From NCBI GenBank assembly GCA_009746045.1, contig RPFO01001557.1, positions 1 to 33,628 on the forward strand: DNA of 33,628 nucleotides, read 5' to 3'. The position numbers and the translations under genes were made by a program. The notes under the pieces were generated by a model. That model saw nothing but the letters and a program-made list of their open reading frames with translations. It was not told the origin of the DNA and made no database searches. Source of the stretch: Mesostigma viride. Its lineage: Eukaryota; Streptophyta; Mesostigmatophyceae; Mesostigmatales; Mesostigmataceae. This document shows positions 1 to 9,395 of this stretch, one piece after another (the stretch's first letter is position 1; the number at the start of each line of letters is the position of its first letter).

Positions 1-16
1 TTCGGGGGGTATTTCT

Positions 17-447
17 TGTTAGGGAGTGAGAACAATGTTTGCCACAAAGTTTTACTTTATTTCACTCAGATAAAAATAAGTCTCAGTCGGCAGCTGGCCG
101 GCTGCTAGTTCCACCACAGGAGTGTGTGAGGTGTGAGGTACTGAGAGAGCAAACAAGGTGCGTAGCTTCGCCTTTTAAACAATTCCAGGCTCAGCTACTG
201 GGTAGCAGTTATGATCTACCTACAACGTGGCCACACCAAACCGGTTCTTTTCTGACTGTGTGGCAGTTACAATCATAACGTGATCTCAAGCCAACCATTC
301 ACAACCAAAGTTCAAGGTCAGTCACAGAATGACTGGGTCACTTATGGAACAGAACTTAAACATGCGGCACATGCCCGTTCATGTAGTCCAGAGCTAGCAC
401 TAAACTATAAGTACTAGTTTCAGGCAGGTGTGTCGATACTTCTGACA
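17..447 (-). repeat. 3' LTR of copia element C
   Basis: This 431-bp copy matches 5918-6349. On the minus strand it begins TGTCAGAAG and ends with CTAACA. A minus-strand AATAAA (56-61) could be the poly(A) signal, and a TTTAAAAGG stretch near 171-180 is a TATA-like candidate about 110 bp upstream of it. Those two regulatory calls are inference from position and motif only. Confidence 0.93.
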
Positions 448-455
448 CCCCCCTT
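448..455 (-). promoter_or_regulatory. Polypurine tract of element C
   Basis: The minus strand reads AAGGGGGG directly before the 3' LTR, the expected site of plus-strand DNA priming. The same position in the partial copy at the right window edge reads AAGGGCGG. Confidence 0.85.
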
Positions 456-588
456 ACTCGGCACACAGGCCGGAAAACAAACTCAAGCAAGCCAGAACAA
501 ATGTTCACTAAAAGAACTGTAGTATGGGACCACTGTCACAGGCTAGCAAGTGTGTCCTTATGTTGTCTCATCACTAATTGCCAGTAAC
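456..588 (-). other. 3' untranslated segment of element C
   Basis: This non-coding stretch lies between the polyprotein stop and the polypurine tract. Part of it (456-513) reappears in opposite orientation at 33549-33603, which identifies that segment as another copia copy. Confidence 0.8.
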
Positions 589-3500
589 TCAAATACCCAA
601 CAACTTGTGTCTGAGCTCCACAAAACGTGGCTCGGGTAGTGCCTTGGTGAGCATGTCGGCGATCATCGCTGCCCCAGGAAGGTGAGACACCTGAACGGTG
701 CCATCCGCGACCTTCGCGCGAATGTAGTGGTACTTGACGTCGATGTGCTTGGTACGCCGAGGGTGAACAGGGTCTCGTGACAGAGCCACAGCACCAGTGT
801 TGTCGCAAAACACCTGAATTGGCCCTGAGGCCGGGTCACCCAACTCCTTGGTGATGGTGAGAAGGGGAACCACCTGCTGCGTGACACCGCACAGGGCCAT
901 GTACTCGGCCTCACAGGTGGACAGGGCTGGAGTGGGCTGCTTGCGACTGGTCCACTCCACCGCAGCACCGCGGTACATGACCACGTTGCCAGTGATTGAC
1001 TTGCGGTCCACAGGATCGTTTGCCCAGTCGGCATCCGAGTAGGCCACCAGCCCCCCCTGCCCCGAGTAGGACAGACCCAGGTCCTTGGTGTGTACCGCGT
1101 ACTGAAGCACCCGGCGTGCCAGCCCAAGGTCGCTTACAGTAGGGTTTTTCATATTCTGAGTCAGCAGGTTGACTGCGAATGCCAGGTCAGGCCGAGTGCA
1201 TCCCATCGCATACAGGAGTGCCCCGGTGATCGCTTGGTAGACGCGAGTGTCGTCCGCGTTGAGAAGCCCCCCCTCACCACGGGGGGTGTTGGGGACGATG
1301 GGCGTCTTCACCGCCCGTGGGGAGACCCCAAAGCGCTCAGCGAGGGCCTCCAGATACGGGCCTTGGTGCAGAAAAACTGTGCGCGCCGGCGGGTCGAGGA
1401 CCAGGGAGACCCCCAGAAAGAGGGAGGGGGCATCCGTCTCGGTGATCTGGAAGCGCTGGGACACCCGTTGGGTCCACTGCGATAGCCACTCCGCCGAGGA
1501 GTGGGAGACCAGGAGATCGTCGACATGGACGAAGGCAAAACCACCAACATACAGGAACAGACACGTGTCCGTGGTGCTCTGGACAGCGCCAGTCTCATGG
1601 ATGAGGTAGTCCCGGAGCGTGTGGTGCCAGTTCCGGGGCGCCTGTTTGAGCCCATAGAGGCTCCGCCGGAGGCGCCAGAGGTACGTTTGGCCAGTGGGGT
1701 CGCGCTCCTCAAAGCCCTTGGGGGGAAGGACATACACGTCCTCCTCCAACTCAGCATAGAGGAACGCGGTGCGGACATCCAGCTGCCGGATGGGGTGGCC
1801 AGCAGTGCCAGCACGAGCCAAGCCCAGGCGCACGGTGGCAGCACGGACGGTGGGAGCAAAAGTCTCACCGAAATCAATGCCCTCGCGCTGTGCAAACCCC
1901 TTGCACACAAACCGGGCCTTGCACCGCCCATCAGCTTTCTGGGCGAAGACCCACTTGGTGGGTAGGAGCTTGGCACCGCGCGGAAGATCACGCATATGCA
2001 GAAGCTCGTAAACCTGGTGCTCCTGGAGGCTGGCCAGCTCACTCTCCATGGCCGTGCGCCATTCCGGCAAGGCAAGGGCGGCAGCGGGAGAGGAGGGCAC
2101 GGACGCAGGCTGGCTATGAAAAGCAGCAGCGAAGCACAGGTCAGCGACAAGTGAGTGATGCGCGTGGATCCGTGCAGCCTTGGTGACAGGTTGATCCGGC
2201 CAGGAAGAAAGCGCGTCATCCAATACATCATCGCCCCCGAAACCAGGGGGAGCGGGGGTGTTACTGCCATGAGAAAGGTCGCCACACAAGGCAGCACCAC
2301 GGGAACCCCACACGGGGAGGAGACCTGCAGAGGCACCAGGGGACGCCGGAGGAGAATAGCCGGTGCTGTCAGCCGTGCTCTCCAGGTCAACCGAGGTACT
2401 CAAATGCGGCGGAGGCATCCCCGCCCCGGCGTGTTCATATGACGCCGCAGAACGCGAGTGGCCAGAGGCCTGTCCGCGCAACAGAGGGGCATGCTGTCGA
2501 GCATCTGACACGGTGAGGTAAGATGTCGGCGCCGAGGCAGGAGCCGGAGCCGTCGGAGCAGGGCCGTTCCGCACAAGTGCCTGGATGGCCGCAGCGGCGG
2601 CCGGGGGGAGAACGAAACGCTCAGGAGTCCCCCCGATGCTGACATAGCTGTCCTCACGGCCTGCGGGCAAGGCAGTGGAGGGCGTTGCCGGCCCCCCAGA
2701 GTCCTCGGCAGAGGCAGAGGGTAACTGCAAAGGGGCAGGAGTCAGCATGTCGGCGGGAAAGAGGTCGGCCTCCGCAAAGGGGGCCGCCGGGAGCCACTGC
2801 GCAGCCTGCGGGGCCCGGTTGCGCCACGTCTCGTCGAACTGCACGTGCTTGCGCTCGATGACACGCCCGCCGCCCGTCGCCTTGTCGGGCACCCATACGA
2901 GGTAGGCCGGGGAGTCAAGCTTGTATCCCACGAAGAGGCCATCCTCAGCGCGAGAATCAAACTTCTCACGGGCTGCCCCCTCAACCAAGACGTGGGAGGG
3001 GCAGCCAAACACACGCATGCCGGATAAATCCGCAGGGCGCCCATACATGAGGAAGTAGGGCGTTGCGTGCTCCGGGTTGCTGCGGCAGGGCAGCCTGTTG
3101 ATGATGTAGATGGCGCATGCAAAGGCTAGAGCCCAGAACTCCTTGCCGAGGCCAGCATGCGCCAGCATGCTCCTGGTCATGCTAACTGCGACGCCCCAGA
3201 ATCGCTCCGCCACGCCGTTCTGCTCCGGCGTATAGGGGGACGAGAACTCTTGCCGCACGCCATACTCGGCGCAGACGGCGCGCCAGTCCTGGCCAGTGAA
3301 AACCGCGTCTTGGTCGGAGCGAAGCTCCACAGGCGCCGTGGCCGCGGACGCCCGGAACGGCTTGATCTCCGTGGCCAGGAAGTGACGCAGGCTCCCAACG
3401 GCAGCGTCCTTCGTCTTCAAGAAGTAAACCCAGTGAAAACGAGTGGCTTCATCCGTGATGCCCAGGACATACCGCCAGTCCCCCAACACGGCAGGGGTCC

Positions 3501-4626
3501 GCATGGGACCTAGCAGGTCGCAGTGCAGGCGATGGCGAGGGGTCGCGCAGCGTGGCGTCGTGCTGGGGGGAAAGCTGCTCCGCCGCAAGTGACCGGCAGG
3601 GCAGGAAGGACACGTGGGAGCCTTGGGACCGTGGGTCACCATGTTTGAGGCGGGGTCGGCGGCTAGCCGAGCAATACGATCCGCGCCAGCGTGTCCGAGG
3701 CGCAGGTGCCACTGCATCAGGTCCACGGGGGCGGCTGATGTGGCGAGGGCATGGGGCGCCACCCCGCGGAGCAAGTAAATGCCGTCACACTCCACGAGGG
3801 GGAACGTGCGGGTCCCCAAAGTGAGGCGCAGGTGCTTAAAGTCCACATCATGGCCGGCTTTAAAGAGCTGGCTCACCGAGAGTAGGCGGGCCTGAAGGCC
3901 TGGGACATACAAAGCTGGGCCGAGGTGCACGTCCGGGGTGCCGAGCCGGAGAAGCAGAGGGCCCCTGCCGCCCGCATGCAGATTGCCGCCCGAGCCGGTG
4001 ATGCGCAGCCGGAAGGCGGGATCAAATCCATCGCCAAAGTCCGCCCGGTGAGGCGTCATGTGGTACGTGGCACCCGTGTCAACCACCCACTCCGGGGCAC
4101 ACCTAGCCGAGGCCGTTGCGGCCGTGTGAAGCACAGAAGGAGCGGTGGTTGAGGAACCAGCCGTCGAGTCCGAGGAGGTGCTGGGGCGGGGTGCCGAGAG
4201 ACGACTGCCCGAGCGGGACGGGGAAGGCGCAAGGCCGTGCACTGGACGAAGCGAGGCCTGCCCGTGAGGCTGCACACCGTCGCGCAGGGAAGCACCTAAA
4301 GGGTTGGCGCGCAGGGAAGCACACAAAGGGCCTCGACCCACGTGGAACGCGTACGTCGTCTCCAAGGGAGGCAGGCCTGCGTCGGTGTGATGGGCGTGCC
4401 CGGCGCCGTCACCGCGGAGGTGAGCAGGGCGCTGGGCGGGATGGGCAGTCCAGCAGGTGGCGGCGTCATGTCCAGGCTTGGCGCAGACGGAGCAGGGCGG
4501 CCCGCGACCACGCCCGACCCCTGCGCCACCACCGCGACCACCACCGCGCCCGCCGCGCCCCCCGCTGCTGCCGCCATGGCCGTGGCCGTTGCCGTGGCCA
4601 TTGCCGTGGGCGCGGCCGTTGCCGTG

Positions 4627-4666
<40 letters not shown>

Positions 4667-5673
4667 CTTCCGGTGCCGTTGCTGTTGCCGTTGCCGTTGC
4701 CGCGGGCACCGCCATTCCGTGGGCCACGCCCCCGGCCAGGGGTATGGTACGCGTGGTTGGAGGCAGAGCCAGAATCTGCAGGGGACGGGAGGCCACCCGT
4801 CAGCAGATCTTCAACTTCCATCAGGCGCTGCCGCAGGACCGGAACAGTCTCGACCTCGTCAAGACGGAGGGAGATTAGCGCGGGCCGGTACTCGGCGCGC
4901 AGACCGCTGAGGACGCTGGCAATGAAGGCAGCGACTGGGAACGTAATGCCTGCAGCCTGTAGCTTGGCGTACAGCAGTTCCGAGCGGTTCACATACGGCT
5001 CCACAGTCTCGCGAGCAGTTTGACGAAGTTGGGCCATTTGTTTCCACAAGTCCAGACGCATGGACTTGGTGAGCTTGCCATGCTCATAGACCTGGATGAG
5101 CTTGGTGATGGCCAGACTGCCCAGGCGACGATCCAGGGGGAGCGTCTGCATCAAGGCACGCGCAGGCCCATCGACGACGGCCAACAAGGCAACGTAAAGG
5201 AGCCGATCCAGTTGCACGTTCTGGACAACACCTGCCAGCACTCCAAGGAGGCCAGCATAAAGGGAAACAAGGCCCAAAAAATGGTCCTTAAAAGGGATCC
5301 ACAGCGTCCAATCTGAGCCGGTAAAAACCTTGACCCCACGAACATCCTTCAAAAGCTCCTTGCAAGCCACAAAGGAGGCTCGGGCGGGGCCCCCCCCCGC
5401 CGTACCGCGGCTCAAACCACCACCGTCAACCGCCGGATTCTCACCAGCGGGAGCACCGAGGGCGGCGTCCTCATCACCACCTGGCGGGTGCAAAGCCAGG
5501 GCAGCCAGCCCAGCTGCTGCGTCAAAAAATACTTCGCCTGGGAGACCCGAATCGGTAAGAGTTACGGACGATGCAGTCAAAGCGGCCAGACCGGCAGCGT
5601 CGTCGGCATCAAAATCGTTACTGGCAGCAGCGCGACCCGCGGAAGCGACCTGGCTACGAGTGCCGGAAGCCAT
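589..5673 (-). CDS. Copia Gag-Pol polyprotein (Gag, PR, IN, RT, RNase H)
   Basis: This is a single open frame of 1,694 codons from the ATG at 5673. The frame is open further upstream to 5781, but only from a TTG codon and through tRNA-like leader sequence, so I chose the ATG (MASGTRSQ). In order: an Ala/Gly-rich N-terminus and a helical Gag region; a Gly-Asn/His/Arg low-complexity linker; a CCHC knuckle (CSVCAKPGHDAATCW, about residue 393); aspartic protease VDTGATYH (about 530); the pre-integrase HHCC region with WHLRLGH; integrase with a D-35-E pair (SDQD to VAERF) and the NRLPCRSNP region; RT with a VDD motif (FVHVDDLL, about 1383); and RNase H with SDADWAND and KHIDVKYHYI. There is no internal stop or frameshift. 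The residue before VDD is His, whereas most copia RTs have Tyr. It encodes the whole replication machinery in one frame, typical of copia, so Gag excess must come from processing or another mechanism. Confidence 0.95.
4560..4710 (-). repeat. Hexanucleotide microsatellite coding for the Gly-Asn/Gly-His linker
   Basis: The plus strand shows many imperfect units of gccgtt/gccgtg. On the coding strand these give Gly-Asn and Gly-His dipeptides followed by an RGG-rich stretch, just before the CCHC knuckle. The tract stays in the reading frame because its unit is six bases. Confidence 0.9.
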
Positions 5674-5723
5674 TTCAGCAAAAAACAGCAAAAAACTCCG
5701 AAAAAAGGTAACGTTGGCCAATA

Positions 5724-5821
5724 GATTCCGGCCAGGAATCGAACCAAGCACCTTTCGTATTACGCGCCAGACGGGAATCAAACCTCCGCCTACGCTGTCG
5801 TCATGCAGATCTCGCCGAAAT
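5724..5821 (-). other. tRNA-like segment with two B-box motifs in the copia leader
   Basis: On the minus strand, ATTTCGG (near 5821) can pair with CCGGAAT (near 5725) as a 7-bp acceptor-like stem with one G-U. A perfect pol III B box, GGTTCGATTCC, lies at 5735-5745, and a near-match, GGTTTGATTCC, lies at 5774-5784. The span is 98 nt, no clear D-arm or A box is visible and no CCA follows, so it is not called as a functional tRNA. It may be a captured or degenerate tRNA or tRNA-derived SINE piece. Confidence 0.5.
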
Positions 5822-5899
5822 ACACAAATCTAAAGTCAACCGCGAGCAGAGCCTCGGGAAACGACTTTTACCAGCGGTAAGCAGGTCGAAAGGCGTGCG

Positions 5900-5917
5900 A
5901 ACCGCACTCCGATGCCA
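5900..5917 (-). promoter_or_regulatory. Primer-binding site of element C
   Basis: Directly inside the 5' LTR the minus strand reads TGGCATCGGAGTGCGG, starting with the TGG expected for pairing with a tRNA CCA end. It resembles, but does not equal, the initiator-Met type TGGTATC. The primer tRNA cannot be named from the window. Confidence 0.7.
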
Positions 5918-6349
5918 TGTTAGGAGTGAGAAAACAATGTTTGCCACAAAGTTTTACTTTATTTCACTCAGATAAAAATAAGTCTCAGTCGGCAGCTGGC
6001 CGGCTGCTAGTTCCACCACAGGAGTGTGTGAGGTGTGAGGTACTGAGAGAGCAAACAAGGTGCGTAGCTTCGCCTTTTAAACAATTCCACGCTCAGCTAC
6101 TGGGTAGCAGTTATGATCTACCTACAACGTGGCCACGCCAAACTGGGTCTTTTCTGACTGTGTGGCAGTTACAATCATAACGTGATCTCAAGCCAACCAT
6201 TCACAACCAAAGTTCAAGGTCAGTCACAGAATGACTGGGTCACTTATGGAACAGAACTTAAACATGCGGCACATGCCCGTCCATGTAGTCCAGAGCTAGC
6301 ACTAAACTATAAGTACTAGTTTCAGGCAGGTGTGTCGATACTTCTGACA
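5918..6349 (-). repeat. 5' LTR of copia element C
   Basis: This 432-bp partner of 17-447 shares the same TG/CA ends. Differences from the other LTR cluster near one end (G-run and A-run length) plus about five substitutions. That implies an insertion that is fairly recent but not brand new. Confidence 0.93.
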
Positions 6350-7433
6350 CTTCCTTTGGGGGCTTCCCATCGCGCGCGCTCGCGCCGGCCCGCCGCACCG
6401 TCGATCCCACGCTCCGTCCCTCACGGGGAAATCTTCCAAATCAATTTTTATTCCTCGGAACTGCGAAAATTCGGCCTGAACTCGGCCTAAATTCGTTTTA
6501 TTGCTCGAAACTAGTGACCGCTCAACCAAAAACGATTTCAGGCCGGGTTTAGCATGCGTTCAGGGCAAAATTTCGTAGCACATTTGATTTCAGCAAAATT
6601 TAGATTCTATCAGCGCCGAGTCCAGAATCGGCTCAGAATCTCGCAAAGTTCGTCCAGCAAGCATCTTACTACGCTCCGCTCCTCCAAGTCAAATTTTGCG
6701 TGACTTTTCAAATAAAATTCAGTCAGATCACGTACAGACTTAAATTTCGGTCTGAATAAAAAATTGCAACGGAAACGCTCAGTAAAACGGTTTCTGAACG
6801 AAATGCGGACAACAAAACGGCCGTAACGCCCAACGCTCGTACTGAACGCTACGAACCGTAAATACGGCGCGTTCTCGGCCTAGCGATGGGCCCAGTAGGC
6901 GTACTTCCGCGTCCCACATCCGTCTACTAGCCGCCGAAAGTTTGATTCGCGACACAGAGTTTGACGGCCGCGAAGAAGCCGACATCGTGCCGGGTTCTGT
7001 ATTTTTATCTGGCCGCGGCCATTGGCGGGCCTCCCCACCTGTGCGCAAACGAGCTGAACAGGATCTGGACATAACTGCCATTTCAGGCCCGTTCAGGAAA
7101 GGTGGACACTCGATCTGCCTAGTTTGCCACTTTTCGGGCAACTGCTCCGATTGGGCGCCACTGCGGATCCCCGGATCGCCCTGACTATTGGCCGCCCTGC
7201 GCTCGCGGTTTTCGTACGGGCCACTTTTCGGGCCTCACGGTTCGCCAAACTTTTGCGATGGGCTAAATCGTAGTCACTAGAGGGGGACAAGGTGGGGGGG
7301 CCAAGGCCCCCCACGAATTCGGACGCACTACGCCACCAGGGGCCCTGAGGCCTCCGTCGAAAGCTTCGACCCGCCGGGCGGAGCGCCCGCCTACCGGGCC
7401 GGTCACTACGCCGGGGGGCGAACGCTCGGCGGC
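6350..7433. repeat. Tandem repeat copy 1 (~1,084 bp)
   Basis: It starts cttcctttgggggcttccc and is repeated from 7434. Both copies share a GC-rich start, a long AT-richer middle (ttccaaatcaatttttattcc), and an end block containing tttgccacttttcgggcaac and gtagtcactagag. The last ~150 bp (7284-7433) are very GC-rich and are absent from copy 2, which is interrupted there. ORFs crossing it are short and not shared between copies. No coding capacity or RNA gene was recognised. Confidence 0.85.
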
Positions 7434-8451
7434 CTTCCTTTGGGGGCTTCCCCTCGCGCGCGCTCGCGCCTGCCCGCCGCACCGTCGATCCCACGCTCCG
7501 TCCCTCACGGGGAAATCTTCCAAATCAATTTTTATTCCTCGGAACTACGAAAATTCGGCCTGAACTCGCCCTAAATTCGTTTTTATTGCTCGAAACTAGT
7601 GACCGCTCAACAAAAAACGATTTCAGGCCGAATTTTGCATGCGTTCAGGGCAAAATTTCGTACCACTTTTGATTTCAGCAAAGCTAAGATTCTCTCTGCG
7701 CTGAGTCCAGAATCGGCTCAGAATCTCGCAAAGTTCGTCCAGCAAGCATCTTACTACGCTCCACTCCTCCTAGTCAAATTTTGCTCGCACTTTTAACATA
7801 AAATTCAGTCAGATCCCGTTCAGACATTCTGAATCGAAAATTGCTATGGAAAAACTCAGTGAAACGGTTTCTGAACGAAATGCCGACAACAAAACGGCCG
7901 TAACGCCCAAAATTTCACGGTTACTAAACATTTTTTGCACGGTTTCGAAACAATTTCTGAACGCTCCGTCGAACTGACGCACTGAACGCTACGAATTTTT
8001 AGGACGGCGCGCTCTCGGCCAAGAGATGGGCCCTCTAGCTGCAGTAGATCCGCCGTTGCGAGAGGTTGTTTGATTCGCGACACAGAGTTTGACGGCCCGC
8101 AACAACCCGACATCGCGTTTCAGGTCCGTCAACTTGCCTGTGTTTTCTTTATCCTCCCATTGGCGGACCGCCCCCCCTGCTGAAAAAAGTGCTGAACCGG
8201 ATCACCCCCTGCCCGCAAAGGCGTTGAACAGACCTGCACAGATCAGGCATTTCAGACCCCGTTCAGACTTTGTGACAGTCGATCTCCCTAGTTTGCCACT
8301 TTTCGGGCAACTGCTCCGATTGGGCGCCACCGCGGATCTCCGGATCGCCCTGACTATCGGCCGCCCTGCGCTCGCGGTTTTCGTACGGGCCACTTTTCGG
8401 GCCTCACGGTTTGCCCAAACTTTTCGTTGGGGTTAATCGTAGTCACTAGAG
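7434..8451. repeat. Tandem repeat copy 2, interrupted by gypsy element A
   Basis: This is a diverged direct copy of 6350-7283, with substitutions and indels including an extra stretch around 7910-7965. It ends at cactagag, where element A begins. On the other side of A, 33540-33551 reads ctagaggggaca, matching the continuation of copy 1 (ctagagggggaca near 7278). This shows the repeat was the insertion target. Confidence 0.85.
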
Positions 8452-9022
8452 TGTTACGCCGCAAGCCTCGGCCGCCACCTCTACCTCTACCTGTCCTGAT
8501 ACTACCTAAACTAGTGAGGCCGCTTCTATTTACACCCCTAGCGAAAGACGACCGAGACGAACCAGATCTCAATGCATTTACATATGTACTACTGTAATAT
8601 GCCATAGGCCATTTAATCAAACCCGTTTACTCCAGGAAAAGAGGAAGGAAACACAACTAAACTGCCGTGACCCAAGCCTATATGTGTTAATTCATTTAAC
8701 ACACGCCGAGTGACCACACAAGGAGTGGAACGTGCATAAATGGTCACCAACGGTCCAACAGGCTCGGGCCGACCTGGCCCTCGCCTGCAGAAACACAGAA
8801 ACACAGGCAGGTGCACAGATGCACGCCGGTCCACTACATTCTACAAAAGGATAAGGACCACTAATATAGTACGCGGCGCGGCGCCCAAAGGCACCCAATA
8901 TACCACAGTACTGTTACGGGGACAATCATGTCCAAACTAGAACTGCACGTAACCTAGGAACAACCGAGGCCAAGGACCTAATTTACGTCCGTAACTACAA
9001 CGAATTGTTACGCGACGTAACA
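8452..9022 (-). repeat. 3' LTR of gypsy element A
   Basis: This 571-bp LTR starts TGTTACG and ends CGTAACA on the plus strand, giving 7-bp terminal inverted repeats. Its plus-strand end (CGCGACGTAACA preceded by TTGTTA) contains the 17-bp palindrome TGTTACGTCGCGTAACA as read on the minus strand. It carries the first ~50 codons of ORF0 (from 8605 downward). Its counterpart is split between 22160-22335 and 33138-33539. Confidence 0.93.
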
Positions 9023-9032
9023 CCTCCCCCCC
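9023..9032 (-). promoter_or_regulatory. Polypurine tract of element A
   Basis: The minus strand reads GGGGGGGAGG directly before the 3' LTR. The equivalent tract in B is at 22909-22919. Confidence 0.88.
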
Positions 9033-9039
9033 ACAAAAG

Positions 9040-9059
9040 GTAGGGAGCCCTCTCCCTAC
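9040..9059. other. Perfect hairpin beside the polypurine tract (A)
   Basis: GTAGGGAG and CTCCCTAC form an 8-bp perfect stem around a 4-nt loop. The same hairpin is kept in B at 22926-22945. The rest of the 3' untranslated region (9060-9395) shows no ORF or element that I recognise. Confidence 0.75.
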
Positions 9060-9395
9060 GCAGAGAGGAGGGAACCAAAGGGGTAGGAAAAACCTAATGC
9101 ACCCAGCACATACCAACACAATCGATAGACCATCCCAGATACAAAGCACCAATAGTTCACACGGTCTCCACCACCACGCCGGGTGGTGTAGGGTTAGCCA
9201 GCACCAAGCCTGGTGGGAGGTTCCCCTAACTGCCTGGAACGGAGTCCTGGCCGGGGGGGACGGCACTGGGCAGGACACACAGAGTAAACACATCAGCGCT
9301 AAGGACCAAGAACAGCCAACCAACTGGCCAGAATATGAGGGCGACTCTATATACCGGAGGGACAACACCCTCAGGTCGGGCCTAAGGCCCTCTAT

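Larger units (their letters stand above)
17..6349 (-). mobile_element. Ty1/copia LTR retrotransposon (element C), structurally complete
   Basis: Two direct LTRs (17-447 and 5918-6349) starting TG and ending CA flank one long minus-strand polyprotein. A polypurine tract sits inside the 3' LTR and a TGG-starting primer site inside the 5' LTR. The order protease, integrase, RT, RNase H is diagnostic of Ty1/copia. The LTRs differ by about five substitutions and a few 1-2 nt indels near one end, by eye. The flanks 12-16 (tttct) and 6350-6354 (cttcc) do not form a convincing 5-bp target duplication. The coding DNA is far more GC-rich than the gypsy pol genes in the same window. Confidence 0.95.

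Noticed and set aside
4116-5023. Long plus-strand ORFs opposite the copia Gag region
   Set aside because: They are mirror frames of the GC-rich hexanucleotide and RGG-coding DNA; composition is Pro/Arg/Ala repeats with no independent support.
5674-5781. Upstream extension of the copia frame as its N-terminus
   Set aside because: It starts at TTG and reads tRNA-like sequence; the first ATG in frame is at 5673.
5724-5821. A functional tRNA gene
   Set aside because: 98 nt, no clear D-arm or anticodon arm and no A box; only the B boxes and one stem fit.
6302-8113. Short ORFs in the tandem repeat
   Set aside because: They are not shared in frame between the two copies and show no protein pattern.
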